Positions 15,330 to 24,071 of a stretch of 45,689 nucleotides of DNA are shown here, one piece after another. Below the pieces are notes generated by a model that saw only the letters and a list, made by a program, of their open reading frames with translations, was not told where the DNA came from and did not search any database. The position numbers were made by a program, and so were the translations under genes. Every line of letters begins with the position of its first letter. Within the stretch, counting starts at the first letter, position 1. The DNA is from Lachnospiraceae bacterium UBA7050 (GTDB lineage: Bacteria > Bacillota > Clostridia > Lachnospirales > Lachnospiraceae). The stretch spans positions 3,398 to 49,086 of the forward strand of contig DLAJ01000038.1 in NCBI GenBank assembly GCA_002493905.1, given 5' to 3'.

Positions 15330-18257
15330 TCACTGAATAAGATTTCCCATATTCATAAATAGGTTTCCGCTTGCCCGTATCTCGTCCTCATTTCCAACCA
15401 CGCAGATATTGTTTCCGTCAAGCATTGCCTGAATATAATCGGCGAGACCGCGGATGTCTTCTACGGTCACATTTAACACCTCGTCACGTTCTTTCTGGAT
15501 TTCTCCATCCCCATATCCGCTCAGATAAGCAGTTAAAGAACGCGCTCCCTTCATGGAAGGCGTCAGCGGCGTATCCAGATCGGACATCGTGCCGATCACG
15601 TATTTCGTCATTCCTCTCTCGTCCGCATCAAATTCCTTTAGGTATTTCACAGCGCCCTCATAGGTCTCAACCGTCTTTTGCAGATTCGGATCGCGGTAAG
15701 ATACAAAACAGGAATCACCGCAGCGCTTCACAAGCGTCATGCAGCCGTAAGCACCGCCTTTTACACGTACATTAAACCACAAATAATCATAGCTCATGAT
15801 CGTGCGCATCACAAGAAGCGCTCCCGTATAAGGCAGCCCGGCGGAAAGGAAGTTTCCTGCCCGGCAGACATACTGCACTTTTCCCGCCGTGAAAAATCCC
15901 TCGTTCTTTTTAACCGGCACACAGTCAAAGCTGCCCTGTGGAACCGGCTCGGTATAAAGCTCCTGCACTGTTTTGCAGAGCAGCTGCGGAATAAGCCGGT
16001 ATCCTTTTTCTTCCGCCGTATAATCAAGCATCAGGTTCTCAGGACGGAACAAGGACTTCATCACCTGCACAAGCTTATCGGTCAGCTCACCCTGCCGTTC
16101 TTCAAAATGGTCGCCAAGATCCTTGATCATGCAATAGAAATCATATCCGCCCGTCATTTCTGCCGCAATCGCCGTTTTTGAAAAATAAGCCATGGCACGT
16201 CCTGCCGCAAACGCATGTCCCGCACTCATCATAGCGCTTTCTATCTGGGAGCGCGTCTCATCAATGATCTCTTTTAAGCGCTTGCCATCGTCTAGTTTCG
16301 AGCGCAGCATCAGCTCCGTCATCAGCGTAAATGCCTCCGGCAGACTGTCATAAAATGCCTTGATACGCAAATCAAAAACGACCTTAAACTCTTCGGGATT
16401 TTTAGCGTCGGCAAAAATAGAAATACCGCTCTGGAACCCTCCCGTGTTCATATTGATCTCATTATTTAAGTCATTATAAGAATAGTGCTCCGTGTCAATA
16501 TTGCCAAGCACACATTTCAGCAGTCCTGCATACGGATACAGTTCGGAAGGCAGCCGGTTCATGTCAAACAAAAACCGCACATAGCCGATCCCATTTGTAA
16601 AAATGTCATGATACAGCACTTTCGTTCCGCCTTCGTCGCGCACCTCATTGACCAGTTTCTGCGCTTCCGGATCAATATCCTTCCTTGTCAGAAGAGGAAT
16701 CTTCTCAATATCTTCTTTTTTATCTTCCGCTTCCTGAAATTCCCTCAGTGCTTTCGTGCGCGCGATCAACGCCTCTTTCTCCTCTGCACTCAGTGATGCC
16801 TTGTAAGCAGCAAGCTTGTCCGCAAGCTCCTTGTCTTTCTTTGCGGTCAGACCTTTCTGCGGCTTCAGCGTCAGAGTGGAGGCATGTTCGCTCTCCAAAA
16901 GATAGGTCCGTACAAGCTCCGTGTAATAATCCGTACCAATCTGCTCTCTCAGAAAGGCGAACGTATCGCCAATCTCTACATTCATAAACGGTTCGTTATC
17001 ATCGTAAAGCCAGCTTCCAAGCATCTGTAGTCCATAAATCAGTCCCTTGGGGAATGCGCCGAAATCCGCCTCACGGTACTTAAATTCCAGATTGTTGACT
17101 GCGGCGCGCAGGGACTTCTCATCAATGCCGTTCTTCACCAGATTTTCAAGCGTCTCGCTGATTGTCGCAAGAAATTCTTCCTTGCGCCCCGCATCCGCTT
17201 TCTTGGCAGCAATCGTATAATAGGGCTGTAACAGTTCATTGTCCAGCGTACTCGTAATTTCCTGACCGATTCCCTTTTCGATCAGAGCCTGCTTTAACGG
17301 TGCGCCCGGCGCTGAACACAAAGCATAGTCCAGAACCTGAAATGCCAGCTGCTTCTTCTGATCCAGACTCGTACCCATAGTACAGTTATAAGTCAGATAC
17401 GATGCATTCTCTTCGGACTCTGCATCCGTGATCGGATACTGCTTTTCAATCTCGCGGACTGCATTTTTCCCGAACGCTTTCTGTATCCCGATGGAAGAAT
17501 CCACCTCAAGATGATCATACTTGGAAAGATATTCCTCATCCAGCCAGACAAGCTTCTCCGCCATGTCCATATTGCCATATAAATAAATATAGCTGTTGCT
17601 CGGATGATAATAGGTGCGGTGGAAATTCAGATAATTCTCATATGTCAGTGTCGGAATCACGTCGGGATCACCGCCGGACTCCACGCCGTAAATCGTATCC
17701 GGATACAGGGAACTGAAAACTTCTCTGGCAAGCACCCCGTCCGGTGAGGAGAACGCGCCCTTCATCTCACTGTAAACGACACCGTTTAATTTCAGCTCGC
17801 TGTCAGCATCTTCCAGTTCATAATGCCAGCCTTCCTGCGCAAAGATCAGACCGTTCTTATAGATATTCGGATGAAGCACCGCATCCATATATACATCGCA
17901 GAGATTCTGGAAATCTTTATCATTGCAGCTTGCAACCGGATAAACGGTCTTATCAGGATACGTCATTGCATTTAAGAACGTATTCAGCGAACCTTTGACA
18001 AGCTCGACAAACGGGTCCTTAAGCGGATATTTCTCAGAACCGCACAGCACCGTGTGCTCAATAATATGCGCCACGCCGGTAGAATCGGTCGGCGGCGTGC
18101 GGAAACCAATATAAAACACCTTATTCTCATCATCATTGCTTAAAAGCGCAATGCGCGCCCCTGTCTTTTTGTGTCTCAGCAAAATCCCCCGTGAATTCAG
18201 GTCTGCTATTTCTCTGTCCTGTAAAATCTCATACGCTTTCACTTCTTCTACTTTCAT
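15330..18257 (-). CDS. M16C (PreP/falcilysin-like) zinc metallopeptidase
   Basis: Enzymes of this group are clamshell peptidases that degrade peptides in an enclosed chamber. The product is 975 aa from MKVEEVKAYEI. The inverted zinc motif HxxEH is present as HIIEHTVLCGS, and the downstream Glu ligand is in GVVYSEMKGAF. The rest matches the four-domain M16C layout, with a second inactive half containing the conserved C-terminal segment VRVKGGAYGCM. The start at 18257 has an AAGGAG site rather far upstream (about 13 nt). Readings from a TTG (18305) or an ATG (18299) lack a ribosome binding site and fall close to the predicted transcription start. No signal peptide is seen, so it should be cytoplasmic. 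Confidence 0.92.
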   Translation of the reverse strand: MKVEEVKAYEILQDREIADLNSRGILLRHKKTGARIALLSNDDENKVFYIGFRTPPTDSTGVAHIIEHTVLCGSEKYPLKDPFVELVKGSLNTFLNAMTYPDKTVYPVASCNDKDFQNLCDVYMDAVLHPNIYKNGLIFAQEGWHYELEDADSELKLNGVVYSEMKGAFSSPDGVLAREVFSSLYPDTIYGVESGGDPDVIPTLTYENYLNFHRTYYHPSNSYIYLYGNMDMAEKLVWLDEEYLSKYDHLEVDSSIGIQKAFGKNAVREIEKQYPITDAESEENASYLTYNCTMGTSLDQKKQLAFQVLDYALCSAPGAPLKQALIEKGIGQEITSTLDNELLQPYYTIAAKKADAGRKEEFLATISETLENLVKNGIDEKSLRAAVNNLEFKYREADFGAFPKGLIYGLQMLGSWLYDDNEPFMNVEIGDTFAFLREQIGTDYYTELVRTYLLESEHASTLTLKPQKGLTAKKDKELADKLAAYKASLSAEEKEALIARTKALREFQEAEDKKEDIEKIPLLTRKDIDPEAQKLVNEVRDEGGTKVLYHDIFTNGIGYVRFLFDMNRLPSELYPYAGLLKCVLGNIDTEHYSYNDLNNEINMNTGGFQSGISIFADAKNPEEFKVVFDLRIKAFYDSLPEAFTLMTELMLRSKLDDGKRLKEIIDETRSQIESAMMSAGHAFAAGRAMAYFSKTAIAAEMTGGYDFYCMIKDLGDHFEERQGELTDKLVQVMKSLFRPENLMLDYTAEEKGYRLIPQLLCKTVQELYTEPVPQGSFDCVPVKKNEGFFTAGKVQYVCRAGNFLSAGLPYTGALLVMRTIMSYDYLWFNVRVKGGAYGCMTLVKRCGDSCFVSYRDPNLQKTVETYEGAVKYLKEFDADERGMTKYVIGTMSDLDTPLTPSMKGARSLTAYLSGYGDGEIQKERDEVLNVTVEDIRGLADYIQAMLDGNNICVVGNEDEIRASGNLFMNMGNLIQ

Positions 18258-18321
18258 TTTGATAACCAGACTCCTTTCCTGCTCTTTCCATTCATGCATT
18301 GACAAAATCTATATCATTTAT

Positions 18322-18350
18322 ACTATAACATAATTTACCAGATTACCCAA
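18322..18350 (-). promoter_or_regulatory. Possible promoter of the M16C peptidase gene
   Basis: On the minus strand TTGGGT (18345-18350) and TATAGT (18322-18327) are 17 bp apart, about 60 nt before the chosen start codon. The -35 is weak. Confidence 0.4.
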
Positions 18351-18717
18351 GCACAGATTTCAAAAACACCCGTAAAGGGCTGCCGGGAGCCGTCAACAAA
18401 AGAATCCGGTTCTCCAACCGCACGATTTTTTCAGTCTCCCCACTAACATCTGGAAAAAAATAAGAATCACAGAGACGTAAAAGAATCCCCCAGAAAATCT
18501 TAGAAACGTACGTATCCCGCCTCAATACACCCGCTGTAAGAAATAACACTCTGGTCGGTCGGATTTCTTCATACACTTGATTTGGCACAGATTTGTCTTT
18601 CAGATAAGCTTCAGACCTGATTGACACCACTCCCGGCAGATACCGGATGTAAAGCAGCGAATGCTTTACCAGATAAGAATAGCAAACTATTCGCGTCATC
18701 ACAAGTCTTTTTTTCAC
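18343..18717 (-). CDS. Doubtful hypothetical protein overlapping the DUF1284 gene end
   Basis: A 124-codon frame begins with GTG whose last two bases are shared with the TGA of the DUF1284 gene (GTGA overlap), an arrangement typical of translational coupling. The predicted protein is basic, with hydrophobic patches (CYSYLVKHSLLYIRYLP, VLFLTAGVLRR). I recognise no domain. The base composition is more AT-rich than its neighbours and the amino-acid make-up is not clearly protein-like. It may be chance open sequence or the decayed end of a former gene. The predicted promoter of the next gene lies inside its 3' end. Confidence 0.25.
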   Translation of the reverse strand: MKKRLVMTRIVCYSYLVKHSLLYIRYLPGVVSIRSEAYLKDKSVPNQVYEEIRPTRVLFLTAGVLRRDTYVSKIFWGILLRLCDSYFFPDVSGETEKIVRLENRILLLTAPGSPLRVFLKSVLG

Positions 18718-19145
18718 AAAAAATAATTGTTAACATTTTGTTCATATTTAGGATAACTGCAAAACCCTGCGAGATACCATCTGCATCCCGAACAGCATTG
18801 TTCGAAAAATGCAGCGTCCATGCAGGACGCCGCCTGCATAATGACCTCTTTCGCAGGATAAATTTTTCCTGCAGTCAGTTTTGTGTGGTTCAATATCCGT
18901 ATATCTAAACAATCCACACATTTCTCTTTTATGGCATCGTCAAGCGCGCAGCCCCCGTCATCCAGTGCATTCGGGCATTCTGCACAGATACTGTCCGCTC
19001 CGGTGACAAGACAGATCCGCGTCTCAGGATTCTTAAGCGCCGCCACTACCCCATTCATATTCTTAACAAATGCCTCACTGTAACCGGCACCCTCATAGAG
19101 AATGCTGCATAACAGATGGTGCACGCGAAGCCGCAGTACATCCAT
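18714..19145 (-). CDS. DUF1284 cysteine-rich protein
   Basis: The 143 aa product matches DUF1284: LRLRVHHLLCSILYEGAGYSE at the N-terminus, then MNGVVAALKNPETRICLVTG and the cysteine cluster SICAECPNALDDGGC. Further cysteines (KCVDC, CCSGC) suggest an iron-sulfur cluster or zinc. Function is unknown. GGAG lies 5 nt before the ATG, which is 12 nt after bioY, so it is very likely in the biotin-regulated transcript. A link to biotin or sulfur metabolism is only an inference from this position. Confidence 0.8.
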   Translation of the reverse strand: MDVLRLRVHHLLCSILYEGAGYSEAFVKNMNGVVAALKNPETRICLVTGADSICAECPNALDDGGCALDDAIKEKCVDCLDIRILNHTKLTAGKIYPAKEVIMQAASCMDAAFFEQCCSGCRWYLAGFCSYPKYEQNVNNYFL

Positions 19146-19157
19146 TTCCGCTCCCTC

Positions 19158-19760
19158 CTACATCAGTCCCGCTTTTACCAGCCGGCCGCGAATGATTGTT
19201 CCAATGGAAAATGCAAGCACAACGGAAACCACATCCTTGATCAGATATGGTACGGAAACCAAAAGCGCTGACTGCCAGAAACCGACTCCTGCAACAAAAG
19301 AATATTGAAGGACGCCGGACACATGGCAGATCAGCAGTCCTAAAAAACCAGCCTCTAAGCCAAACGGTTTATTCTTCATTGCCGATCCGATTCCGCAGAG
19401 TACCGTCATAAAGAAGAATCCCCAGATAAATCCGCCTGTATAGCCTGCCAGAATCCGGACACCTCCACTGAAATTCGCGAAAACCGGGACTCCGACCGCT
19501 CCAAGCAAAACCCAGACAGCCGTACTTGCCAATGAAAGACGCCATCCAAGCACCGCGCCCGTTAATGCGACCGCAAAAGTCTGAAGCGTCAGCGGCACCC
19601 CGCCAGGCAGCGGGACTGCAATCTGGGACAGTACCGCAAGCACGGCGGCAAACATGCCGATATAGACAAATGTGCGTGTCATCTGTCTGCCTGTTCCTTT
19701 TGCCGGATTCCTCTTCTTTGCTGTATTCTTACTGCCTGTATAAACTGTTTCCGTACTCAT
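19158..19760 (-). CDS. bioY: Biotin ECF transporter S component BioY
   Basis: BioY binds biotin in the membrane and works alone at high affinity or with a shared EcfAA'T module. The 200 aa product has six hydrophobic spans. The family blocks are LSQIAVPLPGGVPLTLQTFA, LTGAVLGWRLSLASTAVW, GAVGVPVFANFSGG and GYTGGFIWGF. The N-terminal 25 residues are polar and lysine-rich, an extension of the usual start. No EcfA or EcfT genes adjoin it, so it presumably shares a module encoded elsewhere, or that of the B12 operon. The promoter overlaps a BirA operator, which supports biotin as substrate. Confidence 0.93.
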   Translation of the reverse strand: MSTETVYTGSKNTAKKRNPAKGTGRQMTRTFVYIGMFAAVLAVLSQIAVPLPGGVPLTLQTFAVALTGAVLGWRLSLASTAVWVLLGAVGVPVFANFSGGVRILAGYTGGFIWGFFFMTVLCGIGSAMKNKPFGLEAGFLGLLICHVSGVLQYSFVAGVGFWQSALLVSVPYLIKDVVSVVLAFSIGTIIRGRLVKAGLM

Positions 19761-19799
19761 GACCTGATTACCAGCCTTTCCTCTTTTCTCTTGCTTCTC

Positions 19800-19828
19800 A
19801 TCATAACAAAAGGTCGTTTAATTGTCAA
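19800..19828 (-). promoter_or_regulatory. bioY promoter
   Basis: On the minus strand a consensus-quality pair is present: TTGACA (19823-19828), 17 bp, TATGAT (19800-19805). The -35 lies inside one half of the BirA operator. Confidence 0.85.
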
Positions 19829-19852
19829 CCTCTATTTTCTTATAGTTAACAA
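19822..19852. promoter_or_regulatory. BirA (biotin repressor) operator
   Basis: TTGTCAAC (19822-19829) and GTTAACAA (19845-19852) form an inverted repeat with a 15 bp spacer, the standard BirA box. It overlaps the -35 of bioY, so holo-repressor binding should block transcription when biotin is plentiful. Confidence 0.85.
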
Positions 19853-19878
19853 TCAACCGTAACCGATGATCCGAAATA

Positions 19879-19938
19879 CCAGTTTATGAGCGACTTATCG
19901 CAAAGAGGCGGTGAAAAATCCGCATAAGCATAAACCGG
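19879..19938 (-). other. Nested hairpin after the DHHW-protein gene
   Basis: Three nested arm pairs occur: 19879-19888 with 19929-19938 (one mismatch), a CTTAT/ATAAG pair, and GCGG/CCGC at 19908-19911 and 19920-19923. It starts about 10 nt past the stop codon at 19950. No T-tract follows on the minus strand, so it is a probable transcript-end structure rather than a clear intrinsic terminator. Confidence 0.4.
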
Positions 19939-19949
19939 CATGAAATCCA

Positions 19950-21293
19950 TTACTTTCCAAGCCGGTAAACCGTCGTTTCTGTCAGAAAGTTAGGAAGATT
20001 ATACAGAACAAGCACATCCGTATAATGATGCTCCTGCATCAGCGTATGCAGGCTGCCATTGTAATAGCGCAGGTCTATCATTGTGATCTCATCATACATT
20101 TCCGTCAGATACGGCACAAAACTGTTTGCATAGGAATCTTTCATCAACAGCAGACTCCGTAGCGGCTTCCCTTCCGCCGTCATATTCCCTGAAGCATCCA
20201 CACTCCCTGAAAGATCGTCCGCCGCCTCACTCTTCACGCCCGTCCCGCGCGTCACAGTAATCACTGTCACGGCATGATTACCGTCAAGATAAACGCTGTA
20301 CGGATCGTCCCCGCCGACATGCCGGCGCTCATAGAGCGAATCTGACTCCGACTCTCCGCCGTCATATTCAACCCGATAGCGTTCCTCATCACTCCATGGC
20401 GGAAATACAAGCACGATTTCATCATCGACATTGTAAATGCCGCATTTTGCCGCCGTTGTGCCATGAAAGTTATTCTGGACAATTTCCGTCCGAAATGACG
20501 TCCACGGCAAAACCCCATCCGGCATGCTGCCGGCATCAGAATAGGAGGATACATATGCATGATATCCGATATATGCTCCAAACATCGTCCAATGATGATC
20601 TGTTTTATAATAAATCTGCTCTTCCGCGCACGCAGACAAGCCCTCCCATACATCCACATAGCACTCACTAAGCCCGCATTCGTCGAGCATCAATGAAAAA
20701 CGCTCCAGATATGCCTGCTGGTCAAACGGCTCCGCATATGGAGACAATTTATATTCCCAGATGCTGTCCGCAGTCGGCACAAGCATCACACGCACATGCT
20801 GTGCTCCCTCTTCCTGCATATCCTTCAAAAAACCGAGCAGACATTCCTCATTGCGCAAAGCTGTCTCTCCCTCGACTGTTTCCGGCATATGCAGCTCGAT
20901 CATACTGCGGTCGCGCGCAATGTAAACACCTCCGGATTCCCTTCGTCCAAGAAGCAGTCCGCAGTATGTTTTCATCGTAATCCAACTGTCACGCATCGGA
21001 AACTGATCTGTCAGATACTTCTCATAGTCCTCCATAAAAGAAGTGTCCATCACGCTTTCTACTGTCGGAACCGGTCTCTGTGCAAGCAGCCGGCGCTCTG
21101 ACAAAGAGTAAGCGCGTTTTTCCGAAAGCATCTGCCATATTCCGAAAACGGCAAGCATACCAAGCATCAGTGCAAACGGCAGGACCTGATACAGTCCTAC
21201 AAGATGCGCATCTCTTTTTTGCTCCCTGCGCCCGCCTGATTTGCTATGATCCTGAACATCCTGCTGACCATCATGTTCCATTTTTGCGCTCAT
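19950..21293 (-). CDS. DHHW (AlgJ/AlgX-like SGNH) membrane protein, O-acetylation partner
   Basis: DHHW proteins resemble the SGNH-fold AlgJ/AlgX that take acyl groups from an MBOAT channel and place them on an exported polymer. The 447 aa product from MSAKMEHDG has a polar cytoplasmic start, one transmembrane helix (LYQVLPFALMLGMLAVFGIW) and an extracytoplasmic domain. That domain has the signature YKTDHHWTMFGAYIGY and a late LLLMKDSYANSFVPYL segment carrying the catalytic-type Ser. The start was chosen for its GGAG 8 nt upstream. A longer in-frame reading would run into the end of the MBOAT gene. It follows that gene by 22 nt, supporting a shared job. Confidence 0.87.
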   Translation of the reverse strand: MSAKMEHDGQQDVQDHSKSGGRREQKRDAHLVGLYQVLPFALMLGMLAVFGIWQMLSEKRAYSLSERRLLAQRPVPTVESVMDTSFMEDYEKYLTDQFPMRDSWITMKTYCGLLLGRRESGGVYIARDRSMIELHMPETVEGETALRNEECLLGFLKDMQEEGAQHVRVMLVPTADSIWEYKLSPYAEPFDQQAYLERFSLMLDECGLSECYVDVWEGLSACAEEQIYYKTDHHWTMFGAYIGYHAYVSSYSDAGSMPDGVLPWTSFRTEIVQNNFHGTTAAKCGIYNVDDEIVLVFPPWSDEERYRVEYDGGESESDSLYERRHVGGDDPYSVYLDGNHAVTVITVTRGTGVKSEAADDLSGSVDASGNMTAEGKPLRSLLLMKDSYANSFVPYLTEMYDEITMIDLRYYNGSLHTLMQEHHYTDVLVLYNLPNFLTETTVYRLGK

Positions 21294-21315
21294 GCTGCGA
21301 GCTCCTTTCTTCTGC

Positions 21316-22764
21316 TTAAAACCGAAAATATAAAAACGGATTATAACTTGCATCAACCAGATACGCCATGCACAATAACAATAATATTGCAATAAAAATT
21401 GCAGAAATCCATTTTTTTCCATCCAATCTACACTTTTTTGCAAGAAAAACCGGCAAATTCGTCGCCCCGACAGCCCCTAAAAGCAGCAATCCGCCATATT
21501 GAAACAGCAAATACCATGTCTGCGCATTGAAGATTCCCCCGCCTGCAGATGCTCCAGCTGCAAGGGCGGCGCCCTGCGGCACAGAGAGCGGAATCGCAAG
21601 CATCCTCGCCATATACTGTCCCGCCTCGGCCAGATTCGTATGCGTAAACAATACCCATCCAAAAGCAACGGCAGTCAATGTATACAAATGTCCAAACACG
21701 CGGGGCAGTCGCGTGAGCGCACGCTGCAAAAACACTTTCTCCAGCACAAGCCAGAATCCGAAATACAGTCCCCATGCAAGGAAATTCCCGCTTGCCCCAT
21801 GCCAGATTCCCGTCAGTCCCCATACGACAAGCAGATTAAAAATCTGACGTTTCAATCCCTTTCTATTTCCTCCGAGCGGGTAGTAAACATATGATGCAAA
21901 CCATTTTTGCAGCGTCATATGCCATCTGCGGAAAAACTCGGACACACTGCGCGACTCATACGGATGATCGAAGTTCTCCGGAAATTGAAAGCCGAAGATT
22001 GCTCCCAGCCCAATCGCCATATCGGAATACCCGGAAAAGTCATAGTAAATCTGAAGTCCGTAAGCGAGAATGCCAAGCCAGCCTGTAAGCACCGGCATCC
22101 CTGCCGGCGGCGCTGCCGTGATCGTCTCCCAGAGAATGCCGAACTGATTGGCAAGCAATACTTTTTTGCCCAGTCCGACTGCAAAACGAAGCGCACCTTC
22201 ACTCATTCGCTCTGCCTTGAGCGGACGGTCTTTCATACGGTCCTCAATATCCGCATAGCGCACGATCGGTCCTGCGATAAGCTGTGGAAACAGGGAAACA
22301 AACATGCCGAAATCTATCATATTTGTTTGCACCTTCGCTTCTCCGCGGTAAACGTCAATGCTGTAAGACATCGTCTGGAATGTATAAAAGGAAATGCCAA
22401 GCGGCAGAGGAAGTGCCAATAACGGTACCGAACATCCCGTCACATTGTTAAATATTCCGATCAGCCAGTCCGCATATTTGAAAAAGCCGAGCATTGCAAG
22501 ATTGATTACAATGGATGAAATCAGAAAGCCTTTAGCCGCTTTGGGCTTTCCTGCCTTTTTGGCCGCATCAATCCGCCTGCCGTGCCAGTAATCCGACACG
22601 GTGGAAAACAGCATGAGCAGCACATACACCGGCTCACCCCATGCATAGAAAATAAGGGACGCCAAAAAAAGCAATCCATTTCTGAATTGCTTTGGGCATA
22701 TCATATATGCAATCAATACGATCGGTAAAAATCGAAAAAGAAACGTAAACCCTGCAAAAATCAT
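21316..22764 (-). CDS. MBOAT family membrane O-acyltransferase (AlgI/DltB-like)
   Basis: MBOAT proteins move acyl groups across the membrane for acylation of exported polymers. The 482 aa product is polytopic and begins MIFAGFTFLFRFLPI, as many AlgI-type proteins do. Conserved segments include LPLGISFYTFQTMSYSIDVY, FPQLIAGPIVRY, YGLQIYYDFSGYSDMAIG, FFRRWHMTLQKWF and GIWHGASGNF, which holds the catalytic His. GGAG lies 4 nt before the ATG. With the DHHW protein downstream and a DUF4358 lipoprotein upstream it forms a three-gene surface O-acylation cassette. The polymer substrate is unknown. Confidence 0.94.
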   Translation of the reverse strand: MIFAGFTFLFRFLPIVLIAYMICPKQFRNGLLFLASLIFYAWGEPVYVLLMLFSTVSDYWHGRRIDAAKKAGKPKAAKGFLISSIVINLAMLGFFKYADWLIGIFNNVTGCSVPLLALPLPLGISFYTFQTMSYSIDVYRGEAKVQTNMIDFGMFVSLFPQLIAGPIVRYADIEDRMKDRPLKAERMSEGALRFAVGLGKKVLLANQFGILWETITAAPPAGMPVLTGWLGILAYGLQIYYDFSGYSDMAIGLGAIFGFQFPENFDHPYESRSVSEFFRRWHMTLQKWFASYVYYPLGGNRKGLKRQIFNLLVVWGLTGIWHGASGNFLAWGLYFGFWLVLEKVFLQRALTRLPRVFGHLYTLTAVAFGWVLFTHTNLAEAGQYMARMLAIPLSVPQGAALAAGASAGGGIFNAQTWYLLFQYGGLLLLGAVGATNLPVFLAKKCRLDGKKWISAIFIAILLLLCMAYLVDASYNPFLYFRF

Positions 22765-22835
22765 ACTACTCCATTCTGTCTCAAAACCACCGCTTCCGCA
22801 CGGCAGCGCCTGATCTGGTCCGGCGGCTGTTCTTG

Positions 22836-23456
22836 CTATTTCAGAAGCATCCCTTCTATCACATCAATTGCAACCTGATTACGCTCTTCATATAACTGAA
22901 CCTGTTCCGCTTCATCCAGCTCCTCCTGTTCGGATGTCAGCATCCCGAGCATAATATAAAACACATAATCTCCCATCGTGACAACCGAGGATGCTGCAAT
23001 CTTATTCAGGTTACTTGGATACTGCATCGTATCTTCTTTTAAGTTCTGCACATAAGCGTTGACCGCATCCGACACTTCCGAAAGATGCTCCGGTTTCGCT
23101 TTTATGCCAAGAAACGTATCGACATGCGCGCTCATCATCGGGACCTCGGCCACAAATTCTTCGCACCAGTCCGGCTCAATGCCGTAAAGGACCTGAAGGT
23201 CCTCTTCCGACAGCTGCATATCGGGCATATACTCTTCTCCATATGCCTCTTTTACAGCCTGATAAATAGAATCAATCGTAACGGTGCCGTCAACGGATGA
23301 TCCTGATTCATCCGTTCCGCCCGTCGTATTCTGATCTCCCGTACCAGACACGGAGTCTCCGGCATTATCACCTTTTCCGCATGCCGCCGTAAAAATCATT
23401 GCTGCCGAAAGCACACATGCCAGAACCCTGTTTTTCCATCCAAAATGTTTTCTCAT
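22836..23456 (-). CDS. DUF4358 lipoprotein
   Basis: The 206 aa product has a lipoprotein signal (VLACVLSAAMIFTAACGKG) and a Ser/Thr/Gly-rich spacer. A DUF4358 domain follows, with DSIYQAVKEAYGEEYMPDMQ, LYGIEPDWCEEFVAEVPMMS and VDTFLGIKAKPEHLSEVSDA. This domain often sits next to MBOAT/DHHW pairs in Lachnospiraceae, and here it is the first gene of the cassette. Its biochemical role is unknown. The start at 23456 has GGAGG 8 nt upstream. The ATG five codons earlier overlaps that site. Confidence 0.85.
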   Translation of the reverse strand: MRKHFGWKNRVLACVLSAAMIFTAACGKGDNAGDSVSGTGDQNTTGGTDESGSSVDGTVTIDSIYQAVKEAYGEEYMPDMQLSEEDLQVLYGIEPDWCEEFVAEVPMMSAHVDTFLGIKAKPEHLSEVSDAVNAYVQNLKEDTMQYPSNLNKIAASSVVTMGDYVFYIMLGMLTSEQEELDEAEQVQLYEERNQVAIDVIEGMLLK

Positions 23457-23532
23457 AGCAGTTTCCTCCATACTGACTTATTATTTTCATCATTACCGAA
23501 TTTTATCGGAATTATTCATACGGAATCTCAAA

Positions 23533-23952
23533 TCATAATGAGAACATCATAAGCGGCAGTTTCTTGATGATCAGCTCCGTCACGATCGCATGTTCGGGAT
23601 ATTGATGATACGTTTTTTCGTCCACATACTGATCCACGCTGACAATTTCGTCAATCAGCCACTTTTCAGCCGGCTCCCCGCGTTTATCCGTCGTCTGCGA
23701 ATAAATATTCATTTTCAGCAATATCTTCAGATGATGATACGTCTGATAAGAAAGAGAATCCTTTGTCATCGCTAACAGATGCTCTTTTAATGTCGTATCG
23801 GGCGAAACCTCTTTATATAAATACTGCCCAATGACCGCAGCAAACTTAAACGGTGCAAAATCGTGCGCACAGATTTCAGCATATGACATTTCGGCACCAA
23901 TATAGATTTTCGACACGTCGCTCATAATATACTTAAAATCCTGATATTCCAT
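23533..23952 (-). CDS. Hypothetical cytoplasmic protein, 139 aa
   Basis: The product begins MEYQDFKYIMSDVSKIYIG, has no signal peptide or membrane span, and is mixed alpha/beta by eye with several Tyr-rich helices (SYQTYHHLKILLKMN). I recognise no family. GGAG six nt ahead supports the start at 23952 over the ATG four codons earlier, which lacks a ribosome binding site. It ends 77 nt before the DUF4358 gene, on the same strand. The sigma-like gene lies upstream, separated by a degenerate repeat. Confidence 0.7.
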   Translation of the reverse strand: MEYQDFKYIMSDVSKIYIGAEMSYAEICAHDFAPFKFAAVIGQYLYKEVSPDTTLKEHLLAMTKDSLSYQTYHHLKILLKMNIYSQTTDKRGEPAEKWLIDEIVSVDQYVDEKTYHQYPEHAIVTELIIKKLPLMMFSL

Positions 23953-24004
23953 CCTAATCTCCATGTCAGACTGCGATGATACACGTTGTAAATCTCAAAT
24001 TTCC

Positions 24005-24060
24005 GCCGCGATCAAGGCATATCCCCGGCTCTGACTCAAATTGCCGGTTGAAAAATAAGC
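24005..24060 (-). repeat. Degenerate copy of the structured repeat found at 24890-25011
   Basis: This stretch aligns with 24938-24988 in the same orientation. ATCAAGGC (24011-24018) is shared exactly. The last 25 bases of the alignment (CTCAAAT, GCCGGTTGAAAAAT and so on) differ from the other copy at four positions. The hairpin arms have decayed here. The two copies flank the sigma-like gene. Confidence 0.6.
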
Positions 24061-24071
24061 TGCTTTCGTAT

